NCBI GenBank assembly: GCA_027859055.1 | Contig: JAQIBO010000440.1 | Span: forward strand, 1 to 15,220 | Direction: 5' to 3' | DNA: 15,220 nt | DNA from: Spirochaeta sp. | Lineage (GTDB): Bacteria > Spirochaetota > Spirochaetia > DSM-27196 > Alkalispirochaetaceae | Shown: in pieces, positions 7,395-13,470 of the stretch | How positions within the stretch are numbered: position 1 is the first letter of the stretch | Layout: every line of letters begins with the position of its first letter | Position numbers and translations under genes: made by a program | The notes under the pieces: generated by a model | Databases searched by the model: none | Seen by the model: the letters and a program-made list of their open reading frames with translations, nothing else | Told to the model about the DNA's origin: nothing

Positions 7395-7616
7395 ATGAAA
7401 CGGTACCGCATCAGGTCTGCTGAAGGGACACAGGCGTATCTCGAGCTTATGGAAGAATCGCCCGCCGGGTACGACGTCCGGATTATCCGCTACTACGACG
7501 GATACCAGACTACCGACACCGAGCACATGACGCGGGAGCTTCTCGAGACGTGTGTGCGCACCGGCTATATCGAGGAGATGATCCCCGAAGAGAGCGTGGT
7601 GGAGGCCGCCTCGTAG
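7395..7616 (+). CDS. Small conserved-looking hypothetical protein, 73 residues
   Basis: I do not recognise this protein. It begins at an ATG six bases after a perfect AGGAGG, which is the main evidence that it is real. The N-terminus MKRYRIRSAEGTQAYLELM is basic with beta-strand-like alternation. The middle, YDVRIIRYYDGYQT, also looks like a strand pair, and the C-terminal half is acidic and helical (EHMTRELLETCVRTGYIEEMI). There is one cysteine and no membrane segment. The overall shape suggests a small alpha/beta domain. It lies 50 bp after the 1164-residue gene, with no promoter between, so the two are probably co-transcribed and it could be an accessory or regulator of the large protein. 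It is convergent with the DUF1116 gene, whose stop is only 6 bp away. Confidence 0.8.
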   Translation: MKRYRIRSAEGTQAYLELMEESPAGYDVRIIRYYDGYQTTDTEHMTRELLETCVRTGYIEEMIPEESVVEAAS

Positions 7617-7622
7617 CCGCGT

Positions 7623-9056
7623 CTACGCGTATTTTTCCACGTACGCCGCAAAGGCGTCCTGAAAGCAGTTCTCCGGCGGTTTGACCAGCCCGGCACCAAC
7701 CATTCCCACACCGGGGTCTTTGTGGGCGATGCCGGTGTTGATCGCCGGTAGAATACCGGTCTCAACCACTTTCACCACATCGATTCCCGTCGGGGTTCCC
7801 CGAAAATCCATCGCCGGTATCTGATAGGTGTCGTTCTCGGCGATCGTTATCTCATACATCTTTCGCGTGAAGTTCATCGCGTCCGCCGGAGTCCCCCCGA
7901 CAAATTTGACGATCGCCGGCGCGGCCGCCATCGCGAACCCGCCGATTCCACTTGTTTCGGTGATAACTGAGTCTCCGATATCCAGCGCCGCGTCATCGGC
8001 GGTATATCCCGGCAGGTACAGTCCGTCTACAACCGATGCGGGTCCGACAAACCACTGGTCCGGCAGTCCCGAAATCCGAATACCGAACTCCGTTCCGTTG
8101 CGCGCCATCGCGTAAATCATCGAACTCCCCTCAATTCCGATTGTGGCATCGACGGTACACTTTGCGGATGGCATCGTCAGGTTGAGGAAGAAGTGGTCGT
8201 TATCGTTCATGAAACGGAAAACCCGCGCCAGCTTTTCGCGGTCCTCGTCGAGGGTAACCAGATACGGGGCCATTTCGCGGATAAAGAGGCTGGTACCCGC
8301 GCGGTTGCGGTTGTGTCCCTCGTCACCCATTTGCAGGACCTGGGCGATCAGGTTTTTCATGTCCAGTGGACCGTGGGCGTGCAGCGCTTTGCGCAGAATC
8401 GGGGCGAGCTCCGCGGCCATCCACTTGAGGCGATCGATCACCTCCGTGGAGTTGGCGCCGTAGCGCAGGACCTTACCGAGTCCCTCATTGAGGGTGCAAT
8501 ACGCCTTGTTGCCGTAGGTGGCGTTCTCCATGATCCACACCGGCATGCTCGCCGTGACCACTCCCGCCATCGGTCCGACCGAGTCGTGGTGGTGGCACGG
8601 GTCAAACTGAATCTCACCGGAGGCGGCAAGCGTTTCCGCTTCTTCGGCGGTGGCTGCAAGCCCCTCGTAGATGAGCCCGCCGATCACCGCTCCCCGGAGT
8701 GGCCCCGCCATCTTTTCCCACGTCACCGGCGGGCCGGCGTGCAAGATCAGTTTCTTGTGCATTCCCGGGACGACATCCTCGGCGATACCGATATCGATAA
8801 GGGTCGGTTTGCCCGCAAGCACCCGTTTGATCGCCTCGGCGTTGGCGGCGGTACGGTCGACGGTCCCTGTTGCCTCGCCCTGCTCAAGCCGATCAAAAAG
8901 GCCGATCAGTCGCACGTCGCCGCCGGCGGGCGGCTTCCAGTCCACCTGGGTTGCCCGGGCTCCCAGCTGCCGCAGAGTATCTGCAAACCCTTCGACGCCA
9001 AGGTTGATCGCGTTGATGTCGCCACGAAACAAATCGTTTATCTTTTGTACGTTCAT
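7623..9056 (-). CDS. allG: DUF1116 protein, AllG/YlbE-like oxamate carbamoyltransferase component
   Basis: A 477-residue cytosolic protein of the DUF1116 family. Conserved landmarks in order are HAGPPVTWEKMAGPLRGA (106-123), FDPCHHHDSVGPMAG (151-165), MGDEGHNRNRAG (243-254), FGIRISGLPDQWFVGPA (324-340), DSVITETSGIGGFAMAAAP (362-380) and HKDPGVGMVGAG (445-456). The HHHD cluster may bind metal or substrate. In E. coli, YlbE (AllG) with FdrA (AllF) and YlbF (AllH) was reported to form oxamate carbamoyltransferase, which phosphorolyses oxalurate to oxamate and carbamoyl phosphate during anaerobic allantoin use. The start at 9056 follows AGGAG at seven bases. It lies 37 bp after fdrA and is the last gene of the run. 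The family is sure; the exact ureido substrate is not. Confidence 0.93.
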   Translation of the reverse strand: MNVQKINDLFRGDINAINLGVEGFADTLRQLGARATQVDWKPPAGGDVRLIGLFDRLEQGEATGTVDRTAANAEAIKRVLAGKPTLIDIGIAEDVVPGMHKKLILHAGPPVTWEKMAGPLRGAVIGGLIYEGLAATAEEAETLAASGEIQFDPCHHHDSVGPMAGVVTASMPVWIMENATYGNKAYCTLNEGLGKVLRYGANSTEVIDRLKWMAAELAPILRKALHAHGPLDMKNLIAQVLQMGDEGHNRNRAGTSLFIREMAPYLVTLDEDREKLARVFRFMNDNDHFFLNLTMPSAKCTVDATIGIEGSSMIYAMARNGTEFGIRISGLPDQWFVGPASVVDGLYLPGYTADDAALDIGDSVITETSGIGGFAMAAAPAIVKFVGGTPADAMNFTRKMYEITIAENDTYQIPAMDFRGTPTGIDVVKVVETGILPAINTGIAHKDPGVGMVGAGLVKPPENCFQDAFAAYVEKYA

Positions 9057-9093
9057 CGTGTGTGTCTCCTATTCCGGCTACCGTTCTCGGAGC

Positions 9094-10683
9094 CTATCGG
9101 GCGGTGAGGGTTGCCATTATCCGTTTCGCCAGCTGCGCTGCCTGCACGTTTGACGGCATCACGACGACCCCCGCATCTTCCAGCCGGGTCCGTTGGACGC
9201 TGATGTCCTGCACGTCCCGATCGGTGCCGGTGACACTTGCTATTACGGCCAGATACCCGCCCCGCTTCTGAGCTGTTTTTTTCATCTTCTCGATAGCCGG
9301 TACCATTGCGCCGGCAGGATCGTCGTGGCTGCCGTATCCGATAACGCAGTCGAGCAGCACCAGGGCGATCTCCTCGTCGGCGGTTTCACGTTCCATTCGT
9401 TCCGTCCTGATCGACGGATCGATCATCGGATGGGGGCGTCCAACGGTAAACACATCCTCACCAAGGTCGACGATCGTGTGCTTCTGGGAAACCTGCGGGT
9501 CCGCGAGTTGAAACGCCGGATCCACCGGGTCAAAGGAGTAGATTCCGCCGAGCAGCGTGTTGAGGACGAATACCGCCTCGTCGGTCAGGGTGCCGCCGGT
9601 GAAAAAGCCGCGCAGGTACTTCTGCCCCGAAGAGATCGCCTCGGTTTCCCGCTGGACGATTGCATCGATCTCCGCATCCGAGATGTCAAAGGTGCGGCGC
9701 TCGTAGTTTTTTCCCGAAGCTATTGCGGCTGAGAGAAGCGCCGCCTCCTCAAGGTTGGCGGCGTAGTGCAGGTTTCCGTCTGTACGGGGTGCCGTTGCCT
9801 GGTGAGCCCCATCGGACCCGTCGTTCATACCGATCAGATGGATAACCGCCGGTTTGCCGCACGCTTTCAGCGCCGCCACGACGCGTTCCGCGATCGCCGG
9901 CGCCGGTGGCTTGGAGACAACCGTGATTACAGTGGTATCAGGGTCGTGTTTCAGCGCTTCGATTGCCATGAGCGTGGTGATACCGCCAACCTGATCACTT
10001 CGTATGTCTCGACCGCCGGTACCGATCGCCTGGCTGACGCCGGAGCCCGCCTTTGCAATGGAAGATGTGACTTCCTGAAGACCGGTTCCGGCGGCGCTGA
10101 TGACACCGACCGGTCCGCGGGGTACTACGTTGGCAAAGCAGAGAGGCCGTCCGTTGATAATTGCCGTTCCGCAGTCGGGGCCCATCATGAGCACCCCGCG
10201 TTCGCCGGCAAGTTTCTTGAGAGCGACTTCATCGGCAAGGGAAACGTTGTCCGAAAACATCATGACGTGTTTGTCCGCCAGGAGCGCCTTGCGCGCTTCC
10301 CGTGCCGCGTACTGCCCGGGAAGGGAAATAATCACAAGATTGGCATCGGGAACGTTTTCCAGTGCGGCGGCGGTACTACCCGGCCGATACGCCGCACCGT
10401 CACCGTCCTGCGCCTTTTTTTGAAGCAGCGCGTCTACCTGTTGTTCCGCCGCACCGATCGTCTCAGCGGCTTCCGCTGAAATCGCGATAATCAGGTCATT
10501 GGGGCCGGCATTCTGGAGCTCCTCACCGGACATTCCCATATCGTTGAGAAGGTCCAGGTTCATTTCCGTGCCCATGGCGACAACTGCCTCGGAAACGCCG
10601 TCCATTTTCTTTATGTCTGAGCTGATCAGCATAAGGAACACTGAGTCGTAGTAGGAATCCTTCCGCAGGATGATCCGTTTCAC
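9094..10683 (-). CDS. fdrA: FdrA, acyl-CoA synthetase-like oxamate carbamoyltransferase component
   Basis: A 529-residue cytosolic protein related to the alpha subunit of succinyl-CoA synthetase. The Rossmann-like half shows FSDNVSLADEVALKK (143-157), MGPDCGTAIINGRPLCFANV (167-186), GVISAAGTGLQEVTSSIAKA (193-212) and IGTGGRDI (220-227). The C-terminal half shows YLRGFFTGGTLTDEA (356-370), DLGEDVFTVGRPHPMIDP (406-423), LLDCVIGYGSHDDPAG (443-458) and VTGTDRDVQ (484-492). I place the start at a GTG (10683) because AAGGAAGG lies six bases upstream and the N-terminus MKRIILRKDSYYDSVFLM matches the family; a longer reading to 10752 would cross the promoter. It would act with the DUF1116 and DUF2877 products in carbamoyl transfer between a ureido acid and phosphate. 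In other systems a carbamate kinase then makes ATP, but none is in this window. Confidence 0.95.
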   Translation of the reverse strand: MKRIILRKDSYYDSVFLMLISSDIKKMDGVSEAVVAMGTEMNLDLLNDMGMSGEELQNAGPNDLIIAISAEAAETIGAAEQQVDALLQKKAQDGDGAAYRPGSTAAALENVPDANLVIISLPGQYAAREARKALLADKHVMMFSDNVSLADEVALKKLAGERGVLMMGPDCGTAIINGRPLCFANVVPRGPVGVISAAGTGLQEVTSSIAKAGSGVSQAIGTGGRDIRSDQVGGITTLMAIEALKHDPDTTVITVVSKPPAPAIAERVVAALKACGKPAVIHLIGMNDGSDGAHQATAPRTDGNLHYAANLEEAALLSAAIASGKNYERRTFDISDAEIDAIVQRETEAISSGQKYLRGFFTGGTLTDEAVFVLNTLLGGIYSFDPVDPAFQLADPQVSQKHTIVDLGEDVFTVGRPHPMIDPSIRTERMERETADEEIALVLLDCVIGYGSHDDPAGAMVPAIEKMKKTAQKRGGYLAVIASVTGTDRDVQDISVQRTRLEDAGVVVMPSNVQAAQLAKRIMATLTAR

Positions 10684-10725
10684 TGTGCACCTTCCTTTCC
10701 AGATGTTATCTAAGGTACCGAGAAC

Positions 10726-10752
10726 GCTATACCGACTTGCGCGCTCTGTCAA
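10726..10752 (-). promoter_or_regulatory. Possible internal promoter of fdrA-allG
   Basis: A perfect -35 box TTGACA (10752-10747 on the minus strand) is followed by TATAGC (10731-10726, four of six) after a short 15-bp spacer. The predicted start near 10719 leaves about 36 bases before the GTG. It would let fdrA and the DUF1116 gene be expressed apart from uraA and the DUF2877 gene. The short spacing weakens the call. Confidence 0.45.
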
Positions 10753-10758
10753 ACAGGT

Positions 10759-10768
10759 GCCACGTGGC
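10759..10768. repeat. Palindrome GCCACGTGGC, copy 1
   Basis: A perfect 10-bp palindrome just upstream of the fdrA -35 box, touching the stop codon of the DUF2877 gene. An identical copy lies 46 bp away at 10805-10814. Two identical copies beside a promoter suggest a protein-binding site. Confidence 0.5.
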
Positions 10769-11814
10769 TAATTCCTGGCCCGGTCGGCCCGGTCGGCCCG
10801 GTCGGCCACGTGGCGTGCCATCCAGATAACACCGGTCAGCGTATCCAGGCCGGAGCTGTGACCGTGGGCACGGGCGATCGAGACAACCCTGTCCGGTTGA
10901 CCCCGCACAAGCGCTTCGAGGATTCCGAGTTGGTACGCCGGGGGAGTACCACCAAGGGCGAGGCGAAGCAGGGTTGCGCCGCCGCTGGTGGTCTTTGCCA
11001 GCGAGCGACGGATCGTGTCGGCGTTCAGGTGCGGAGCTCCGGTAGTCGGAACGCGGCCGTCATCCCGGTCGTCCTCCGTCCCCGGCGTGCAGTCCGAACT
11101 GCGTTTGCGCGACAGGACGGTGCTCAGAAAGATATCCGTCAGCAGTGCGCCGCTGATGAAATCGTCGCCGGATGGGGTGAAGCCGACCCCCAAACCGACA
11201 AGTGGGCTCAGGTCCAGGCAGGGCGACGCGGTTTCATTAACGGCGCGGAGAACCGCAGCCGCGCGGCGGAGAAATGGGTCTGACAACGTTTCAATATCCG
11301 CCGCGCCCGGCAGGATCAAGGGAAGAAATCCTCCGTCCTCGACAACGGGCAGCCCGGCGCCGCCTCCGTCCCCACGAGCGCTGCCGTCCCGAGCTCCGCC
11401 GGCTTGCGCGTTTCCTTCGCCGAACGGTACCTCCGTCCCCGCAAGGTTGCGCACTACCTGCTCAATGACCGAAAGAATCTCCCCCGACGGGGACGGCAGG
11501 TCCGCCGGCGACAGCGGTAACGCGGCCGATTGAGGGCGACGACGCCGCGATTCAAATCCCGCTGTAAGCGAGATCAACGCGCCTGCCGGAGGCAGGGCGT
11601 CGCGCAGCCGTTCCCACGCGGCATTCGGCAGCAGGACGGCGTATTCGGTCCAGTCGGCGATGTCGCGAATAATCGACACGAGAAACGGTCCTGCCGCGTC
11701 GCGCAGTTCGATGTTGATGACTGTCCGGTGTACTCCGCGCAGGTGACCTTCCAGGACGGAGGGTACCAGTGCACCGACGCACGCTTCGGGTGGGAATGAG
11801 CAGGTCATCATCAT
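10768..11814 (-). CDS. allH: DUF2877 protein, AllH/YlbF-like oxamate carbamoyltransferase component
   Basis: A roughly 348-residue cytosolic protein of the DUF2877 family, identified by LVGLGVGFTPSGDDFISGAL (205-224) and AHGHSSGLDTLTGVI (316-330). These resemble the family's GLTPSGDD and GHSSG segments. E. coli YlbF has about 271 residues; the excess here lies in two low-complexity insertions, a Gly/Ala/Arg/Asp stretch (about 132-154) and an Asp-rich loop (about 242-261), plus a repetitive C-terminus. The start is uncertain. Three consecutive ATG codons (11814, 11811, 11808) have only a weak GAG-type ribosome site. A GTG at 11859 falls inside a hairpin stem. It lies between uraA and fdrA, and its likely role is as the third subunit of the carbamoyltransferase. 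Confidence 0.85.
   Translation of the reverse strand: MMMTCSFPPEACVGALVPSVLEGHLRGVHRTVINIELRDAAGPFLVSIIRDIADWTEYAVLLPNAAWERLRDALPPAGALISLTAGFESRRRRPQSAALPLSPADLPSPSGEILSVIEQVVRNLAGTEVPFGEGNAQAGGARDGSARGDGGGAGLPVVEDGGFLPLILPGAADIETLSDPFLRRAAAVLRAVNETASPCLDLSPLVGLGVGFTPSGDDFISGALLTDIFLSTVLSRKRSSDCTPGTEDDRDDGRVPTTGAPHLNADTIRRSLAKTTSGGATLLRLALGGTPPAYQLGILEALVRGQPDRVVSIARAHGHSSGLDTLTGVIWMARHVADRADRADRARN
10781..10807. repeat. Three tandem copies of a 9-bp unit in the DUF2877 C-terminus
   Basis: CGGTCGGCC is repeated three times without error. On the coding strand it adds Ala-Asp-Arg units just before the stop (VADRADRADRARN). Because the unit is a multiple of three, slippage would lengthen or shorten the tail without a frameshift. 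It is flanked by the two GCCACGTGGC palindromes. Confidence 0.85.
10805..10814. repeat. Palindrome GCCACGTGGC, copy 2
   Basis: The second perfect copy of the 10-bp palindrome, inside the 3' end of the DUF2877 gene and 46 bp centre to centre from copy 1. The spacing would allow two bound dimers, or a loop, upstream of the fdrA promoter. Confidence 0.45.
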
Positions 11815-11849
11815 GAGACTCGGCAACCGGTGGGGCGGGTCGCATAACA

Positions 11850-11879
11850 GGGCCTCCACGGCGAACCGGGTGGAGGCCC
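11850..11879. promoter_or_regulatory. Intercistronic hairpin upstream of the DUF2877 gene
   Basis: A perfect 10-bp stem, GGGCCTCCAC (11850-11859) with GTGGAGGCCC (11870-11879), has a 10-base loop. It is very stable in RNA and sits between uraA and the DUF2877 gene. No T-run follows in the direction of transcription. It could be an attenuator, a processing site that gives uraA and the downstream genes different mRNA levels, or a Rho-dependent end. Confidence 0.6.
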
Positions 11880-11890
11880 GCGCTTCCCGA

Positions 11891-11916
11891 CGCCTGATCG
11901 GGTGTGTGATCAGGCG
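11891..11916. promoter_or_regulatory. Hairpin overlapping the uraA stop codon
   Basis: CGCCTGATC (11891-11899) and GATCAGGCG (11908-11916) form a perfect 9-bp stem with an 8-base loop. The uraA stop codon lies in the upstream arm. With the second hairpin 11 bp further on, it forms a tandem structured spacer. No T-run follows. Confidence 0.55.
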
Positions 11917-13178
11917 CGCTTGAAGCTTTTAAAGTTGATCAGAAGGTTCAGCAGGATTCCGACAACCGCAGCAAGGCCGAGACCGCTGAGCTCAAACGTT
12001 TCGCCGGCGGTGAAGCTGGCGCCGCCAAGCCCGATCACGAGAATCGCTGCGACGATGATCAGGATCCTGGCATCGTCCATATTGACCCGCGCTTCTACCA
12101 TGTTCCGGATTCCGATCGAAGAGATCATACCGAACAGAAGAATTGAAATGCCGCCGATGACGGGGGCGGGAATCGTCTGGATCATGCCGGTGAACTTCGG
12201 AATGATCGACAGAAGAATCGCAAAGACCGCGGCGATTCGCATAACGTTGGGGTTGTACACGCCGGTGAACGCGACCGCACCGGTGTTTTCACTGTACGTG
12301 GTGTTGGCGGGTCCACCAAGCAGTGCGGAGACGCTGGTTGCGATACCGTCGCCAAGCAGCGTCCGGTTGATACCGGGGTCTGCGATATAGTCCTTTTTGA
12401 CGACATTTCCGATCGCGACAACATCGCCAAAGTGCTCAACAACGGTGACAATCGCGATAGGCACGGTGAGAGCGATCGCCGTGACCGAGAATTTGGGAGC
12501 CATGAATTCCGGCAAACCGATCCAGGAGCGATTGGCAACCACACCGAAGTCAACAACGCCGGCGATAATCGCTACGAGGTAACCCACGATCAGTGCGATC
12601 AGGACCGGCAGCTGGGAGGCAAACTTCCATCCCATCCGTTCAAAACCAACCTTGACAATAACGCCGGTAGCAAACGTGATCACGGCGATCAGCCACGCGC
12701 CGTTGCGTCCGATTTGCTCCATGACACCACCGGCGGCGTTGCCGGTGATATTGCCGATCGCAACGGGTGCCAGGAGCAAACCGATCAGGATGATGATTGG
12801 CCCGGTTACATGCGGAGGCAGAATTTTGTGCAGCCACTCGGTCGAAACGAACGTAAAGAGCAACGAGACCGCCAGGTACACCAGACCGGCTATCGCAATC
12901 GCTCCGGTAGCGTATGCCAGGTCACCACCGTGCGTGGCCGCCACCGCAAAGATCGGCGGAAGAAACGCAAAGGAGCTGCCGAGAAACACCGGCATCTTGA
13001 ATTTCGTTATCACATGAAAAATCAGCGTACCGATACCGGCAGCAAACAGTGTGACGCCAACGTCCAATCCGGTAAGTACTGGAACGAGCACCGTTGCCCC
13101 GAACATGACAAACGTATGCTGTAATCCGAGAACAACGACTTTTCCGTTGATCCCTTCCTGTGTAGTAGCATCCGACAT
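11910..13178 (-). CDS. uraA: Uracil-type nucleobase:cation symporter (NCS2/UraA family)
   Basis: A 422-residue polytopic inner-membrane permease, proton- or cation-driven, with long hydrophobic segments throughout, fitting the 14-helix NCS2 fold. N-terminal GLQHTFVMFGATVLVP (18-33) and MPVFLGSSFAFLPP (62-75) are hallmarks of the uracil branch rather than the xanthine branch. The substrate-site glutamates are present: Glu248 in VEHFGDV and Glu297 in NTTYSENTG (Glu241 and Glu290 in E. coli UraA). Two changes from UraA stand out: His245 is Asp252 here, and the Gly before Glu290 is Ser296. These may alter specificity. The ATG at 13178 follows AAGGAG at about eight bases; the longer upstream reading lies across the promoter. 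It heads the uraA-allH-fdrA-allG run, so it probably imports the compound those genes degrade. It could also simply serve pyrimidine salvage. Confidence 0.95.
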   Translation of the reverse strand: MSDATTQEGINGKVVVLGLQHTFVMFGATVLVPVLTGLDVGVTLFAAGIGTLIFHVITKFKMPVFLGSSFAFLPPIFAVAATHGGDLAYATGAIAIAGLVYLAVSLLFTFVSTEWLHKILPPHVTGPIIILIGLLLAPVAIGNITGNAAGGVMEQIGRNGAWLIAVITFATGVIVKVGFERMGWKFASQLPVLIALIVGYLVAIIAGVVDFGVVANRSWIGLPEFMAPKFSVTAIALTVPIAIVTVVEHFGDVVAIGNVVKKDYIADPGINRTLLGDGIATSVSALLGGPANTTYSENTGAVAFTGVYNPNVMRIAAVFAILLSIIPKFTGMIQTIPAPVIGGISILLFGMISSIGIRNMVEARVNMDDARILIIVAAILVIGLGGASFTAGETFELSGLGLAAVVGILLNLLINFKSFKRA

Positions 13179-13224
13179 AGAATACTCTCCTTGCCATCTG
13201 TGGCTGTGACCCGGCCGACGGCCG

Positions 13225-13252
13225 ATAATACGAGCCTGACATGTAGTGTACA
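13225..13252 (-). promoter_or_regulatory. Promoter of uraA
   Basis: On the minus strand, TGTACA (13252-13247, four of six) and TATTAT (13230-13225, five of six) are 16 bp apart. The start would be near 13218, giving a leader of about 40 bases with an AAGGAG ribosome site. Confidence 0.55.
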
Positions 13253-13253
13253 T
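13241..13253. promoter_or_regulatory. Possible operator ATGTA-N3-TACAT over the uraA -35
   Basis: A perfect 5-bp inverted repeat with a 3-bp centre covers the uraA -35 box, so a bound repressor would block the promoter. It is short and could be chance. Confidence 0.35.
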
Positions 13254-13306
13254 CCCTGCGGCAGTTTTGCAAGTCCTCATTTCGTGTTAGATCGGGGAAT
13301 CCGCCT

Positions 13307-13321
13307 GGTGAGAAGCTCACC
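13307..13321. promoter_or_regulatory. Inverted repeat GGTGAG-N3-CTCACC between uraA and mmdA
   Basis: A perfect 6-bp inverted repeat with a 3-bp centre lies about 55 bp behind each of the divergent -35 boxes of uraA and mmdA. This position suits an activator or shared operator. The 292 bp between the two genes contain no supportable gene; apart from the sites listed I see nothing else in it. Confidence 0.35.
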
Positions 13322-13371
13322 TCCGGATCTTCCAGGCCCTTCCGGTCTGGCTGCCGGCCAACCGCATTTTC

Positions 13372-13400
13372 TTGACAACCCATCGAAGTCAGCGTACGGT
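13372..13400 (+). promoter_or_regulatory. Promoter of the carboxyltransferase-oadG unit
   Basis: A perfect TTGACA (13372-13377) is followed after 17 bp by TACGGT (13395-13400, matching the key first two and last bases). The start would be near 13407, leaving a leader of about 64 bases that contains an ACACGTGT palindrome (13427-13434). Confidence 0.55.
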
Positions 13401-13470
13401 TTTCTCTCACGTCTGGAGTCCCGTGAACACGTGTCCGGACGACAGGTTTCCAGGCCGAAAGGAGCACGCC

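Noticed and set aside
7618..7636. A CGCG-TCTA-CGCG mini-hairpin followed by TATTTTT between the convergent small gene and DUF1116 gene
   Set aside because: The 4-bp stem is too short for a credible intrinsic terminator, and it overlaps the DUF1116 stop region.
8193..9107. A 304-codon plus-strand open frame opposite the DUF1116 gene, and similar ones opposite kduI (1833-2780) and the carboxyltransferase (13774-14622)
   Set aside because: Each lies wholly or almost wholly over a gene with clear family motifs, has no convincing ribosome site and shows shadow-type composition.
7623..11814. Calling a complete allantoin-degradation operon
   Set aside because: Only the three carbamoyltransferase-type components are present; allantoinase, allantoate amidohydrolase, ureidoglycolate dehydrogenase and carbamate kinase are all missing from the window.
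11552..11845. A 97-codon minus-strand frame preceded by a well-spaced GGAGG
   Set aside because: It overlaps the DUF2877 gene in another frame, its product is Arg/Pro-rich without motifs, and its ribosome site is locked in a hairpin. I kept the observation as a start-site puzzle but not as a gene.
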